Numbered from the stretch's first letter, positions 27,652-37,842 are shown. The stretch: DNA of 64,000 nt from Rhodocytophaga rosea (GCF_010119975.1 NZ_CP048222.1:3180501-3244500); one strand, 5' to 3'. Program-made: numbers and translations. Notes: generated from the sequence alone by a model not told the origin.

Positions 27652-29331
27652 TTACTTTGCTGCCAGCAATACAATAGAATAGGGTGAGTTTAGGCTGATC
27701 TTTCCTTCTGTTACGGTGGCTGTCTGGCCGGAATAATAGTCCTTTACCTGCACTCCATTCTGGAATACATCAAATGCACTGATGGATTTGTTTCCGGAAG
27801 GGGCATTAAGCGCTACAAGTACCTGGTCATTGTAGTTATCTTTGGCGTAACTTCTGGAAAATACATAGGGTGCATCCTGTAATTTTTTGTGTCTTCCATC
27901 TCCTACTGCAATATGATCCCGGCGGAAGCGGCTCAATTTCGACCAATGCTCAAAAGTGGATTTCGCTACAGAATCCTTTTCATATTGTTCCCAGTTCATA
28001 AACGAACGCAGATTCGCATCGCCTTGTGCCCCTTCAATCACCAGCGGACGGGCGGTTTCGTCGCCATAATATACCTGGGCAGCACCGCTGGAAAGTAATA
28101 GTTTTGTTCCTGCATCCAGCCGGTATTGCCGCGTTTTGTCGAAAGGGTCGCCATCGTCGTGGGAACTGAGGTAATTGAGTACATTTAGGCCTTCCAGAGT
28201 GCCGCCATGCAATACCGTATCATACTTCACAAACAGGGAATCATAACTGCGCCGGGCATCATATTTAAAACCAAAATTTATTAATGATTCAAAACCATTT
28301 GCAAAAAAATCTACTTTGCGGTCGCCGTAGTCATATAAGTGACTTCCTCCAGCACCAAACCCATATACTTCGGCTACCATAAAAAAGCTGTTATCATCTA
28401 ACTGCTTGGCGGGGTTTTGCTTTTTCCAGTCTTCAAAGGCTTTGGCCGCTTCTTTTTTCAGTTCTGCCCAGATGCCAGCCTCTGTATGTTTGGCCGTATC
28501 TACCCGGAAACCATCTACCCCATATTTGCGCACATAATCAGTAAGCCATTTAATAATGTAAAAACGAGCTGCTCGGGGATAACCGGTAGTTTTAAAAAAT
28601 TCATCCAGTTCTTTCATTTCCTGTTCCAGACGGCCTTCTTTCTGCCATTTCTGCTTCAAAGCTTCCGGCAACTCTACTATTGTATTGCTTTCTGTATGAA
28701 TATCGGGCAGGTTTTCTACCAGGGTGCAGGAAACAGTAGTTTCGTAACCTTTATAACTACAGATAGGGTCTTCTCTTACCCAGGATTTTGGCCAGACCGG
28801 ATCTTTATCTGTTACCGGCCCGGTATGATTCATGACTACATCCAGCAGAACACGGATGCCATGCTGGTGAGCAGTTTCTATCATTTCCTCCAGATCTTGC
28901 TCGGTGCCAAAATTGGGGTCTAAGGCTGTCCAGTCTTTTGCCCAGTATCCATGATATCCATAGGTAGCGCCGGTGCCTTCATCTGTTTTGCCATGCACTT
29001 GCTCTACTACCGGCGTAAGCCAGATAGCGGTAATACCCAGATCATCAAAATACCCATCCTTAATCTTTTGTGTCACTCCTTTTATATCTCCCCCTTCAAA
29101 TCCCCTGAGTGTGGCAGCTTTACTCGTGCGGTTAAAATTTACATCATTGGCTTTATCGCCGTTATTAAACCGGTCGGTAAGCAGAAAGTAGACCGTAGCA
29201 TTTCGCCAGGAGAAAGGTGGCTTTTCTTTTTCAGCTGTGGTAGTTGTACTTTCAGCAGCCTGGGATTCTTTTTTTTTGCACTGGCTGAGAAAGACAGCCA
29301 GGCAAGTAAAGAGTATAAGTCTTTTCTTCAT
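27652..29331 (-). CDS. GH13 alpha-amylase lipoprotein
   Basis: The 559-residue exported lipoprotein (lipobox FLSQC at residue 18) should hydrolyse alpha-1,4 glucans. GH13 region I is LLDVVMNHTG. Region II, GFRVDTAKH, contains the nucleophile D278. Region III, VAEVYGFG, contains the acid/base E321. Region IV, LSSHDDGDPFD, contains the transition-state His-Asp. The VYFLLTDRFNNGD opening and the long B-domain region with Cys residues resemble MalS-type periplasmic amylases. A short all-beta C-terminal domain closes the protein. It lies 152 nt downstream of the STN-type TonB receptor on the same strand, so an alpha-glucan uptake pair is plausible, though no SusD or maltose-transporter gene accompanies it. 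Confidence 0.93.
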   Translation of the reverse strand: MKKRLILFTCLAVFLSQCKKKESQAAESTTTTAEKEKPPFSWRNATVYFLLTDRFNNGDKANDVNFNRTSKAATLRGFEGGDIKGVTQKIKDGYFDDLGITAIWLTPVVEQVHGKTDEGTGATYGYHGYWAKDWTALDPNFGTEQDLEEMIETAHQHGIRVLLDVVMNHTGPVTDKDPVWPKSWVREDPICSYKGYETTVSCTLVENLPDIHTESNTIVELPEALKQKWQKEGRLEQEMKELDEFFKTTGYPRAARFYIIKWLTDYVRKYGVDGFRVDTAKHTEAGIWAELKKEAAKAFEDWKKQNPAKQLDDNSFFMVAEVYGFGAGGSHLYDYGDRKVDFFANGFESLINFGFKYDARRSYDSLFVKYDTVLHGGTLEGLNVLNYLSSHDDGDPFDKTRQYRLDAGTKLLLSSGAAQVYYGDETARPLVIEGAQGDANLRSFMNWEQYEKDSVAKSTFEHWSKLSRFRRDHIAVGDGRHKKLQDAPYVFSRSYAKDNYNDQVLVALNAPSGNKSISAFDVFQNGVQVKDYYSGQTATVTEGKISLNSPYSIVLLAAK

Positions 29332-29483
29332 AAACGGGTAAATTTATACGAATATAAATATTCAAATGATTTATTGCAGGATTCTTCCTGATATTCTGCC
29401 CGTTAAAGAAAAAATGTATACGGCATATGATTGATTTCAGCTCTAACAAATAGATCAGTAAGTGATAAACTATAAATATTTAT

Positions 29484-32126
29484 TTAAAAATGGATGCGGT
29501 AGCCGAAGTAAGGCACTATCCCGATTTGATACAATGTGTCTATACTTTCCGTCTGTGGGTTCCAGTATTGCTCCAGTATATTTCTTGCCCTGAAAAGATT
29601 ATCTGCGGCAATAAATACATTGTGTGTGGCTTTAGGCAGATTCACGTTGTAAGAAATGCGGAAATCGAAACGGAACTGGTCTTTTTGCCTGTGGGCATAG
29701 GCGTTTTCAAGATCTAATACCAGGGTTTTGTGTTTCATGGTTGAATCCACATTAACGGGAAGATACCGGCGGCCTCCCTGGTAACTGGCTTTAATGTCTA
29801 CCGAAAGCACCCGGCGTTTTCCCTCATCCAGTCTGAATTCCCTGCCAGCCAGAAGGTTCGATATATGTCCAACACTAAAACCTGTATGCCGTTCTTTACC
29901 ATTGACATCTGTATATTTTGATTCAAATAGGGAAGAAGTGACCAGCACATAAAAATCACGATTAAAATACCGTTCAGCTGTAAACTCGATGCCATAGTTT
30001 TTACCGGTCCCTTTGCTCACCAGACTATCAGAGAGCCATAAGTTATTATTTCCGCCGGTATTGAGAATAGAAAATATTTCATTGCCTTGTTGCATACTCA
30101 CCGGCACATCATACAGATACTGGTAATAGGCTTCCGTTTTGAACTGGAGTTTGCCATTAAATTGATGCGTATAACCGGCTACCAAATGATGGCTCTTCAT
30201 CACTTGTAAATTTGTATTGGGGGTATTATACGTACCAGTTCGTGAATCTCTAAACTGCATCAGGGTATATTGCAATGGCGGAATCTGGCTATGCAGCCCG
30301 TAAGCAAGGCTAAATCGCTGGTTCTGGGTAAGCTGGTAGCCGACAGAAAAACGGGGCTCCAGTGTAAATGAATTTTGCATAGCGAACCATTGGGCATATA
30401 CACCAGTGTTTATCTCCAGTTTTTCAGTTGCCCGGTATTGCCAGTGCAGAAAAGATTGCAGCAAATGTGTATGTCCCCGGTAATTTATAAACCTGAATTC
30501 AGTGCTATCATTCTCCCAGAAAGCACCGCTTTGCTTATAGAACATTTGCCGGTAAGTAAATCCACCTTTTAATAAATGTTTAGCACCTTCTTTATGGGTC
30601 AAGGTATATGAAGCCAAGTGATGCCCTTCCATTCCGTCGTAAGCTGAATAATAGCGCAAAGTTTGCTTCTGGACCACATCTTTCACTTCTTCAATATACT
30701 TGCCGGCAGAGGAAGCAATGGTGAGTTTACCAAAAGTATGTTCGTTGAACAGCCAGGTATGGGAAATTCCGGTCGCATACATGCCGGAAACAGCAATATC
30801 GTCTGTCGCATAGCCCGGATTCGACCAGAAACTACTGTCTTTACGGCTTTGGTAATCATTGAGGGTATTATAGCCGCCCATTCCCCAGATGGTAAAAATT
30901 CCGGCTTTCTTGGTGGGCAGGTGGATTTTGAATGTTCCGTCTCCAAACCTGGGATTGCCGCCGCCTGTTCCAAGGTCTACTCCCATCTTTTCCAGGGGAG
31001 TAAAATCAAACACCCGGATACTGGCTAAGTACGAACTGCTCTTTTTATCAGATAAAGGTCCTTCAGCTACGTATTCTATTCCATTCAAGCCCAGCTGAAA
31101 TGTATGTTCATGCTTTTCATTATTGCCTTTCCGGAGTTGCACATCCATTACTGAAGAAACCTTATTGCCATATTCCGCAGGAAAAGCACCGGTCAGAAAA
31201 TCTGAGCTCGCCAGCAGGTTATTATTAATTACACTAAAACCGCCACCAGTATTCGCTACAAAGGTGAAGTGATTCGGATTGATAATGTCTACGCCTTCCA
31301 TCCGCCATAGCAAACCTCTGGGTGAATTCCCACGCACCACAATATGATTTACCTGCCCATCGCCGGATATAACCCCGGCATAATTTCCGGCCATCCGCAA
31401 GGGGTCTTGCCTGGAACCGGCAAAACGGTTAATATCATCAGGCCGAAGGCTGGCTACGCTGGTAAGCACGAGTTCATTATTGGCCCTGGATTTGTCTTTC
31501 TGGGCAGTTACTACTACTTCTGCACTTTGTAATACCTGCTCTTCCAGGGAAATAGTGAGTACAGATTCTTTGCCGGAACTTACAATGATATTAGAAATCA
31601 CCAGATCCTTATAGCCGGTATAGGAAACTTTTAATTCCTGGCGGCCGATGGGTATTTTTTCCAGCCGGAAATTTCCTTCCGCATCTGTAGCAATTCCCCG
31701 GAAAGGCTCAGAATTAACTAAAATAATATTTGCTCCCGGCAAAGGCGTTTGCAAAGCTTTGTCGAGCACCACACCCCGGATAGTTTGGGTAAGCTGAAGC
31801 TGATGAGGTTTACGATTGGCATCTGTTGATTTTTTAAGTACAATCTGGTTACCTACCTGTTGGTAAGTAATATTTGTCTGGCGGAATAGTTCGTCCAAAG
31901 CAGAAGATAGTGACTGGTTTTTAACTCGGACAGTTATCTTCTGGTCTAAAGAAATAAAATCATTTACATAGGAAAAATGAATATTGTATTCTGAAGTCAG
32001 GTAGCTGAGTATCTGTGATAGAGGAGTTTGCTTATAATGTAAGGTAATTTTTTTATTTGTTACCTGAGCCTGTATAAAGGCTTGCAGCCCGAGCGACAAT
32101 ACGAGAATGATTGCCCATTTCTTCAT
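29484..32126 (-). CDS. TonB-dependent receptor with N-terminal STN domain
   Basis: The 880-residue outer-membrane receptor has a signal peptide ending at IQAQV, then an STN (secretin/TonB N-terminal) domain at about 25-100 (ITLHYKQTPLSQILSYLTSEYNIHFSYVND). A carboxypeptidase-regulatory-like domain follows (IRGVVLDKALQTPLPGANIILV), then the plug and barrel. The plug shows SRQDPLRMAGNYAGV rather than the SusC-type VDGVP pattern. STN domains usually contact a FecR-like anti-sigma factor in the periplasm, but no fecI or fecR gene is nearby. The ATG at 32126 (MKKWAIILVL) is preferred over an upstream in-frame ATG because it begins directly at the signal peptide. It is divergent from the M19 dipeptidase. 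Confidence 0.9.
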   Translation of the reverse strand: MKKWAIILVLSLGLQAFIQAQVTNKKITLHYKQTPLSQILSYLTSEYNIHFSYVNDFISLDQKITVRVKNQSLSSALDELFRQTNITYQQVGNQIVLKKSTDANRKPHQLQLTQTIRGVVLDKALQTPLPGANIILVNSEPFRGIATDAEGNFRLEKIPIGRQELKVSYTGYKDLVISNIIVSSGKESVLTISLEEQVLQSAEVVVTAQKDKSRANNELVLTSVASLRPDDINRFAGSRQDPLRMAGNYAGVISGDGQVNHIVVRGNSPRGLLWRMEGVDIINPNHFTFVANTGGGFSVINNNLLASSDFLTGAFPAEYGNKVSSVMDVQLRKGNNEKHEHTFQLGLNGIEYVAEGPLSDKKSSSYLASIRVFDFTPLEKMGVDLGTGGGNPRFGDGTFKIHLPTKKAGIFTIWGMGGYNTLNDYQSRKDSSFWSNPGYATDDIAVSGMYATGISHTWLFNEHTFGKLTIASSAGKYIEEVKDVVQKQTLRYYSAYDGMEGHHLASYTLTHKEGAKHLLKGGFTYRQMFYKQSGAFWENDSTEFRFINYRGHTHLLQSFLHWQYRATEKLEINTGVYAQWFAMQNSFTLEPRFSVGYQLTQNQRFSLAYGLHSQIPPLQYTLMQFRDSRTGTYNTPNTNLQVMKSHHLVAGYTHQFNGKLQFKTEAYYQYLYDVPVSMQQGNEIFSILNTGGNNNLWLSDSLVSKGTGKNYGIEFTAERYFNRDFYVLVTSSLFESKYTDVNGKERHTGFSVGHISNLLAGREFRLDEGKRRVLSVDIKASYQGGRRYLPVNVDSTMKHKTLVLDLENAYAHRQKDQFRFDFRISYNVNLPKATHNVFIAADNLFRARNILEQYWNPQTESIDTLYQIGIVPYFGYRIHF

Positions 32127-32272
32127 AGTTGAGTAACGAATCCTGGCAGTTTCATAGAAACAAAGATACTGAATACGATGCACTTCGAATATTACAGTTT
32201 AATGAGCGGCTGTTTTTATATTTGAAAATTTCTTACTTTAGAAATTTACGCCGAATCTATCTCCACCATTAT

Positions 32273-33508
32273 ATGTCTGTTAAGCTCAAATGTTCTCTCC
32301 TTTTTATATATAGCCTGTTAATTATATCCTTCGCTGCCTGTACTTCTGATCACAAACAAGCTTCTGAGGAGGAACTCCGTAAACAAGCCCAGGAACTGGC
32401 TCAGAAATATATTATCACCGATGGCCATATTGACGTTCCTTACCGGCTGAATGCGAAAATGGAAGATGTTTCGGTGCGTACCCAACAAGGGGAGTTCGAT
32501 TATGTACGCGCAAGAGCAGGCGGGCTGGATGCGCCCTTTATGTCTATTTATGTGGATGCAGTTTACCAGGCTAAGGGTGGTGCCAAAGCTGCCGCTGATT
32601 CACTGATAGATCTTGTAGAAAACATAGCCAAAAAGAGTCCCGATAAATTTGCGCTGGCTTATTCAGTAGCAGATGTAGAAAAAAATACTCAGGCGGGAAA
32701 AATTTCTTTGCCGATGGGTATGGAAAATGGGGCACCTATCGAAAGTAAGATTGAAAACGTGGATCATTTCTATAAAAGAGGCATCCGGTATATTACCCTG
32801 GCACACAGCAAAGATAATTTCATTTGTGATTCCGCCACCGATACCACCCATACCTGGAATGGAGTCAGTCCGCTGGGAGAGCAGATCATTGGGAGGATGA
32901 ACCAGGTAGGAATAATGGTAGATGTATCTCATATTTCTGACAGCAGTTTTTACGATGTTATGCGCCTTACCAAAGCTCCCGTCATTGCTTCCCATTCTTC
33001 CTGCCGGCATTTTACACCAGATCAAACCCGCAATATGACAGACGATATGATCCGGAAACTAGCCGCCAATAAAGGAGTAATCCAGATATGTTTCGGTACC
33101 TACTTTCTGAATAATGAATCTATTAAGAATGATAACTATATTAAAAAATGGCTCAAGGAGAATAACATTCAACGGACAGACTCCACAGCAGTAGCTTATA
33201 TCAAGCAATTTAACGAGGCACACACCGTAACTTCTGATATTTCCCAGGTTGCCGATCATATAGACCATGTCGTAAAACTCGTTGGCATTGAGTATGTAGG
33301 TATCGGTTCTGATTTTGATGGTGTAGAGGGTAAACTGGCCAAAGGCCTGGAAGATGTGTCGAAGTATCCTAACCTTATTTACGAATTGCTCAAACGTGGG
33401 TATTCTGAAGAAGACATCCGCAAAATCTGTTATACCAATGTGTTCCGGGTATGGTCGGAAGTGGAACGGATAGCTAAAGAGCAGGGTACTTCTAAAGTAG
33501 GTTCGTAA
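32273..33508 (+). CDS. Membrane-dipeptidase family (M19) lipoprotein
   Basis: The 411-residue zinc peptidase probably cleaves dipeptides. It has a lipoprotein signal with lipobox SFAAC. The M19 metal site is visible as HID in TDGHIDVPYR, a Glu in MENGAPI, and His residues in VDVSHISD and IASHSSCRHF. The C-terminal GIGSDFDGVEG block holds the usual Asp. The length is typical. The ATG at 32273 begins directly at a signal peptide, whereas the 48 residues upstream overlap the divergent TonB receptor promoter and are unlikely to be translated. Confidence 0.9.
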   Translation: MSVKLKCSLLFIYSLLIISFAACTSDHKQASEEELRKQAQELAQKYIITDGHIDVPYRLNAKMEDVSVRTQQGEFDYVRARAGGLDAPFMSIYVDAVYQAKGGAKAAADSLIDLVENIAKKSPDKFALAYSVADVEKNTQAGKISLPMGMENGAPIESKIENVDHFYKRGIRYITLAHSKDNFICDSATDTTHTWNGVSPLGEQIIGRMNQVGIMVDVSHISDSSFYDVMRLTKAPVIASHSSCRHFTPDQTRNMTDDMIRKLAANKGVIQICFGTYFLNNESIKNDNYIKKWLKENNIQRTDSTAVAYIKQFNEAHTVTSDISQVADHIDHVVKLVGIEYVGIGSDFDGVEGKLAKGLEDVSKYPNLIYELLKRGYSEEDIRKICYTNVFRVWSEVERIAKEQGTSKVGS

Positions 33509-33611
33509 GCCACTATCTTTTACCAGCTTACTCTTGGCAAGGCAAAATTAGTAACCTAAAAATAGGTACTCAGATAATCAGTTTATAAGCAAGGCATATT
33601 GAAAAGAATTT

Positions 33612-34502
33612 GTGCAGTATTCATTTATTAAATGGCTCTTTATTTTTGGTACTTATATAAGTGGTGCATTTTTCAATGAATGCGCTGCCCAATCCTATGC
33701 GCAACAACAAAGACAGATTGCTGCCTATAATATTTTACTGAATGGATGTATCGGAGGAATTGGGGGCGTAATTAATAAGAAGAAAGAGGATAAAGCACTG
33801 GCTGCATTTGGCAGAAATTTTCTAAAAGGAAGTCTGGGCGGATTGGTTAAGTATACAGCTAAAAGCAGTTTATACGCTTTACCTGAGAAGAACCGGGCAT
33901 TGGCCAGTTTTGCTAACCGGGCCTACTATTATCTGGGCCATTCTTTCACCATGAATGCCAGCCTCAACAGAGAATTGCTTCATACCTATAATATTCAACT
34001 ATATGGTATTGACCTCAATATTCAATTAACAGACGATGTAAAAATACAACCAAGGTTATCACTATTAACTAGCTACTATTTCTTGTTAACTATAACTAAC
34101 AAACATACATTTAACCTAAGCAACAGTATAAAATACGGCGTATTTTACTTTAATCAGCACCCTAAATACAACTATAGCTCAGATGGTAATGCTTTCCAGA
34201 ATACTATCATACTAAACCCATTATCGTTGGATTACAACAGCACCGTTTCGCATGAACTAGTTCACACTTATCAATTCCCAGATTATTATTTGATCAGCAA
34301 TTTTGGGAAACCTTGGGTTAATAAACTCAATACATACAAGATATATAAAAGCTTGAATAAGTTTCTATATATGGATATTTCATATATTCAATTGCTTTAT
34401 AACTTAAAGCCAAATTTTCTCACTACTTCCGCTCATTACTTTAAAAATTTTTATGAGTTTGAAGCGCAACATTTTGCTACCAGAGAATATATTATGAGAT
34501 AA
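33612..34502 (+). CDS. Exported protein with HELVH motif, unknown family
   Basis: The 296-residue protein has a signal-like N-terminus (FIKWLFIFGTYISGAF, then AAQSYAQQQ) and a Gly-rich segment (NGCIGGIGGVINKKK). A beta-rich middle and the zincin-type motif HELVHTYQFP follow at about residue 213. A downstream Glu in FYEFEAQHFATREY could act as a third metal ligand, as in gluzincins. I do not recognise the family. The start is a GTG at 33612, the only codon that captures the signal sequence. The C-terminal half is AT-rich and aromatic. It is a single-gene unit ended by the terminator at 34505. Confidence 0.7.
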   Translation: MQYSFIKWLFIFGTYISGAFFNECAAQSYAQQQRQIAAYNILLNGCIGGIGGVINKKKEDKALAAFGRNFLKGSLGGLVKYTAKSSLYALPEKNRALASFANRAYYYLGHSFTMNASLNRELLHTYNIQLYGIDLNIQLTDDVKIQPRLSLLTSYYFLLTITNKHTFNLSNSIKYGVFYFNQHPKYNYSSDGNAFQNTIILNPLSLDYNSTVSHELVHTYQFPDYYLISNFGKPWVNKLNTYKIYKSLNKFLYMDISYIQLLYNLKPNFLTTSAHYFKNFYEFEAQHFATREYIMR

Positions 34503-34504
34503 AC

Positions 34505-34532
34505 AAAAAGCCAGGAAGAAGCCTGGCTTTTT
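34505..34532. terminator. Bidirectional terminator
   Basis: AAAAAGCCAGG and CCTGGCTTTTT pair around aagaag. It lies between the plus-strand HELVH gene and the minus-strand subtilase-like gene, and U-runs are available on both strands. Confidence 0.85.
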
Positions 34533-34555
34533 TGTTATTTGATATGAATCATTAA

Positions 34556-37417
34556 TTACTGTTTCACTATTTTCAGCGTTTGGGAACGGCCATTGCCCTG
34601 CACTTTCAGCATATACAGTCCGGCAGGCAGATCCGTCATATCCACTTGTTTTTCGGGAAGACCAGATTCGCGGAAACTGCGTACCAGTTGCCCTTTGGGA
34701 TTATATAAGTTTACATCTACTGGTTCCGAAGTACGGTTCAGTTTCAGGGTGAACTTATTGGCTACAGGGTTAGGGAAAACCTGCAAACCGGCATCTGACC
34801 CGTTTTCTTTAGCAATAGCTTTTCTCGCTACTACATAATTACTGCCTGTTACTTCAAACTCAACTAATAGCCCTACACCTTCGCTTCCTGTTCCTCCGCT
34901 GCCTGAATACGGCGTAGCCAGAAGCAAATATTCACCTGGACTAAGGGCAGGCTCTAACACCCGGTACTTCTTACCTCCATTATTAAAATCACCGCCCAGG
35001 GCAAAAGGCCACCTGTTTTCAGTAGCAGTGATAACATCCATTACATCAGGCCGGTAAAAATCAAAGATCACACTTCCGGTTCTTTTGTTATCCGTATTTG
35101 CCCGGATGTTCAGATTTGTAGTGGGCAGTTCATCCAGATTAATTTCAGCACCATCCTCAATTTCATAGATGTCCTGAGCATTGTCTGCATTCACCAGTGT
35201 AAATGAAACAACTGAAATTTGCTCGATCACCGTAAAGTATATCGACAGATTAGCTCCTGCTTTTCCTTCGCCTCTGGCTAAGCTGTAAGGGGTAGCTGAT
35301 AAGGTGTAATCTCCGGGCATCAACGGGGGTACGAGTGGTTTATATTTAAGCGGACGGACAGTATGAGAATCTCCGCCTAAGGCATAAGGAGGTGTATTTT
35401 CTGTTATTAAATTCCCATCGAATTCGAAAACTACACTGCCTACTTTGCCATTTGTATTCGCCCGGATGTTGAGGTTAGTGGTAGGCAGCAAGGCCAGGTT
35501 AATTTCGGTACCTTCTTCTATCTCTAACAGGTCTTTTCCATTATCTGCATTGACCAGCGTAAAACTCAATACCTGTTGTCCTTTAAACACAGCTGCTACT
35601 GCCGCATCCGTCTGAATAAAGCCGCTTCCGGTCCGGTAATCATATCCTTCCTGAAACTCCGGCATTAGGGGATCATCCATATCCAGGGAAGTAGATTGTA
35701 AGGTCTGCACGATCTGAGCTTTACTCAAGGTATAATTACTGGCTTCCATCATCAAGGCTGCAACTGCGGTGGCATGCGGAGCGGAGGCAGAGGTACCGAA
35801 AAAGTTGGGGTACTCGTCAAAATCACCTATAAAGGAAATAAACTGTCCAAAAAAGGTAGTATTTCCTCCATCCGGCGCTGTAAAGGCAGGCTTCTGGCGT
35901 ATCTGGTTAATAGGATTACCTTGGGTATCAAACAGGGTAGATACGCCACCAGCTGAAGAATATTCTTCTACAATAGGAGGATTATATCCATATTCCGGGG
36001 TGAAGAACCAGAAGGCAGCTCCTACAGCAATGGCATTTTCGGCATTATGATGACCAAATATAGTTGGGCTATTGGTTTGATGTTCAGTGATCGCTCCTCC
36101 GAAAACAATGTATTTAATCTTAGCCGGGGCAGGACCAGAGTATTTTTCAATCAATAGATTAAAAGTAGTCTGGAAGCCATAATTGGTAAACTCAATGTAC
36201 TCAAAGGGATCGTTGCCTTCATTGCTCTCAAAAGAATGAGCCAGTACATTGAGTCCCAGGCTATCCATCAGGTAAATATCCAGATCTGACTGGGCTCCAT
36301 CGCCACCGCTTACGGAGTAAAAGGGGTCTGACCACTGGAATACAATCCGAACAGTAGAGAAACGGGGAACGGTAATGTTCTGCAACTGATCGCCATTGGC
36401 AAAACTATGCGCCTGGCCATAAATATAGGTGGAATCGCTTGGAGCAAACTCAGCTTCATAGGAATCACGGCCATAATTACCGGCAGAACAGAAATAGCCT
36501 ACGCCTTTGCTGCTCACATAATCTACTGCCTGTGCAATAATGCCATCCTGAAATAAAGGTTCATCCAGGTAGATAATATCATCCACAATCAGATCACAGC
36601 TATCTTCCTGCAGGGCAAGAATACCCAGGGCGTAGTTAGCCTGTCCGCCGTCTGCTGTATGAAAAGCAAGGCTTGCGCCCGGTGCCACATCATGTATAAT
36701 CTCAGCCATTCCTCTTCCTTCGTCTGTGCCTGTAAGAGCAGGCATATCTTCCAGTACTTCAACTTCTGTAGTATCCCCATCCGGATTTCCTTCTCCTGGC
36801 AGGTCGCCAGATTCTACACCCTCTTTTGCACCGGATAGGGAATTATAACTATCTGAAATTATTCCAATTTTCACACCTTTTCCCGATACATTATATTTAC
36901 TCCGGGCCACATCCGAACGCTGGGCAACATCTCCCTGGCTGGTCGTTTCGCCAATATTAGCCGTACTATACGCCGCTCTCGCAAAACGCAGGCTCTTCAG
37001 CCCGGATAATTTATCCAGCCGCCCAACAGGCATCTTGCCGGAAACCAAATTGCCAAAGGCAGCCCCATTGATCATACCTGCCGCTTGTAATTCAGCCAGT
37101 AAAGTTTGTGTATTACCCTCAGCCGCCGCATGAATGGTTACATATCCCTGATGGATCTGTGCCGACTTGTTGGATGGTTTAAAAGGACCAGTTTTGGCAG
37201 CGCCTCTGGTAGTCGTAAATGAGTCATATTCTTTTTTCAATACAAGCAAGTCGCTGCTTACCTTAGAGGCAGGCTTCGCTTGTTTTTGCATGGCATTGTC
37301 GTGGTAAAGTCCTTTCCAGACTGTGGGCTGCTGGGCATAGGCGCTTAAGCCATACATAAGCAGAAAAAGAGCTAATCCATAACTCAACAGGGGTTTCAAT
37401 AGATTCTGGTATTTCAT
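34556..37417 (-). CDS. Subtilase-like (S8) protein with T9SS sorting tail, His replaced by Glu
   Basis: The 953-residue protein has a signal peptide ending at AYAQQ. The S8 fold follows, with Asp189 in GIISDSYNS, the oxyanion-hole Asn in SAGNYG and Ser543 in FGTSASAPHA. The canonical HGTHVAG block reads EGRGMAE, so E233 stands where the catalytic His should be, and the next residues (IIHDVAPGA) align with IIAGVAPGA without a gap. Two similar beta domains follow (each with FTLVNAD near its start), then a C-terminal T9SS type A sorting domain (GLQVFPNPVANKF, LPAGLYMLKV). It should be secreted through the outer membrane by T9SS. Whether it is a protease with altered chemistry or a binding protein is open. 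Confidence 0.85.
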   Translation of the reverse strand: MKYQNLLKPLLSYGLALFLLMYGLSAYAQQPTVWKGLYHDNAMQKQAKPASKVSSDLLVLKKEYDSFTTTRGAAKTGPFKPSNKSAQIHQGYVTIHAAAEGNTQTLLAELQAAGMINGAAFGNLVSGKMPVGRLDKLSGLKSLRFARAAYSTANIGETTSQGDVAQRSDVARSKYNVSGKGVKIGIISDSYNSLSGAKEGVESGDLPGEGNPDGDTTEVEVLEDMPALTGTDEGRGMAEIIHDVAPGASLAFHTADGGQANYALGILALQEDSCDLIVDDIIYLDEPLFQDGIIAQAVDYVSSKGVGYFCSAGNYGRDSYEAEFAPSDSTYIYGQAHSFANGDQLQNITVPRFSTVRIVFQWSDPFYSVSGGDGAQSDLDIYLMDSLGLNVLAHSFESNEGNDPFEYIEFTNYGFQTTFNLLIEKYSGPAPAKIKYIVFGGAITEHQTNSPTIFGHHNAENAIAVGAAFWFFTPEYGYNPPIVEEYSSAGGVSTLFDTQGNPINQIRQKPAFTAPDGGNTTFFGQFISFIGDFDEYPNFFGTSASAPHATAVAALMMEASNYTLSKAQIVQTLQSTSLDMDDPLMPEFQEGYDYRTGSGFIQTDAAVAAVFKGQQVLSFTLVNADNGKDLLEIEEGTEINLALLPTTNLNIRANTNGKVGSVVFEFDGNLITENTPPYALGGDSHTVRPLKYKPLVPPLMPGDYTLSATPYSLARGEGKAGANLSIYFTVIEQISVVSFTLVNADNAQDIYEIEDGAEINLDELPTTNLNIRANTDNKRTGSVIFDFYRPDVMDVITATENRWPFALGGDFNNGGKKYRVLEPALSPGEYLLLATPYSGSGGTGSEGVGLLVEFEVTGSNYVVARKAIAKENGSDAGLQVFPNPVANKFTLKLNRTSEPVDVNLYNPKGQLVRSFRESGLPEKQVDMTDLPAGLYMLKVQGNGRSQTLKIVKQ

Positions 37418-37842
37418 CTGGTTAAGAAGTTTGAAGGTTGTCTTGGATAATGGCAGTACTGTTAAACATGTTTTTTATTTACCGCTGACAGGTAAAAACA
37501 GAAACAGGGAAATAGCACAATAACCTGACAGATGAAATATGGGTATTTTACTATTTTATAGATCAGCTTGTATGGGGTAAAAACTCTACTGATTTTTTAG
37601 CCTATATGGGAACACAGAAAACTACTTGCTTCGTTTGTATGGTGGAGAGGTAGTCTTGTGCTTTATAACACCGGCAAATGGAACTTGCTAAAATCGGCCG
37701 GGAAATCCGGGTGTATGGCTCTTTGTAAAAAGAGGTAAAAACAGTGTGTAGTCATTATTTTCATAGCAAAATATTTAGGTGGAACAACTTGCTAAATATA
37801 GAGAATTCTTTCATTCTCTATCTGAAGATTGCATATAATTTT
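37418..37842. other. Intergenic stretch upstream of the subtilase-like gene
   Basis: This 425-nt gap lies between two minus-strand genes and presumably holds the promoter of the subtilase-like gene. I saw no open frame with protein character and no strong terminator in it. Confidence 0.35.
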
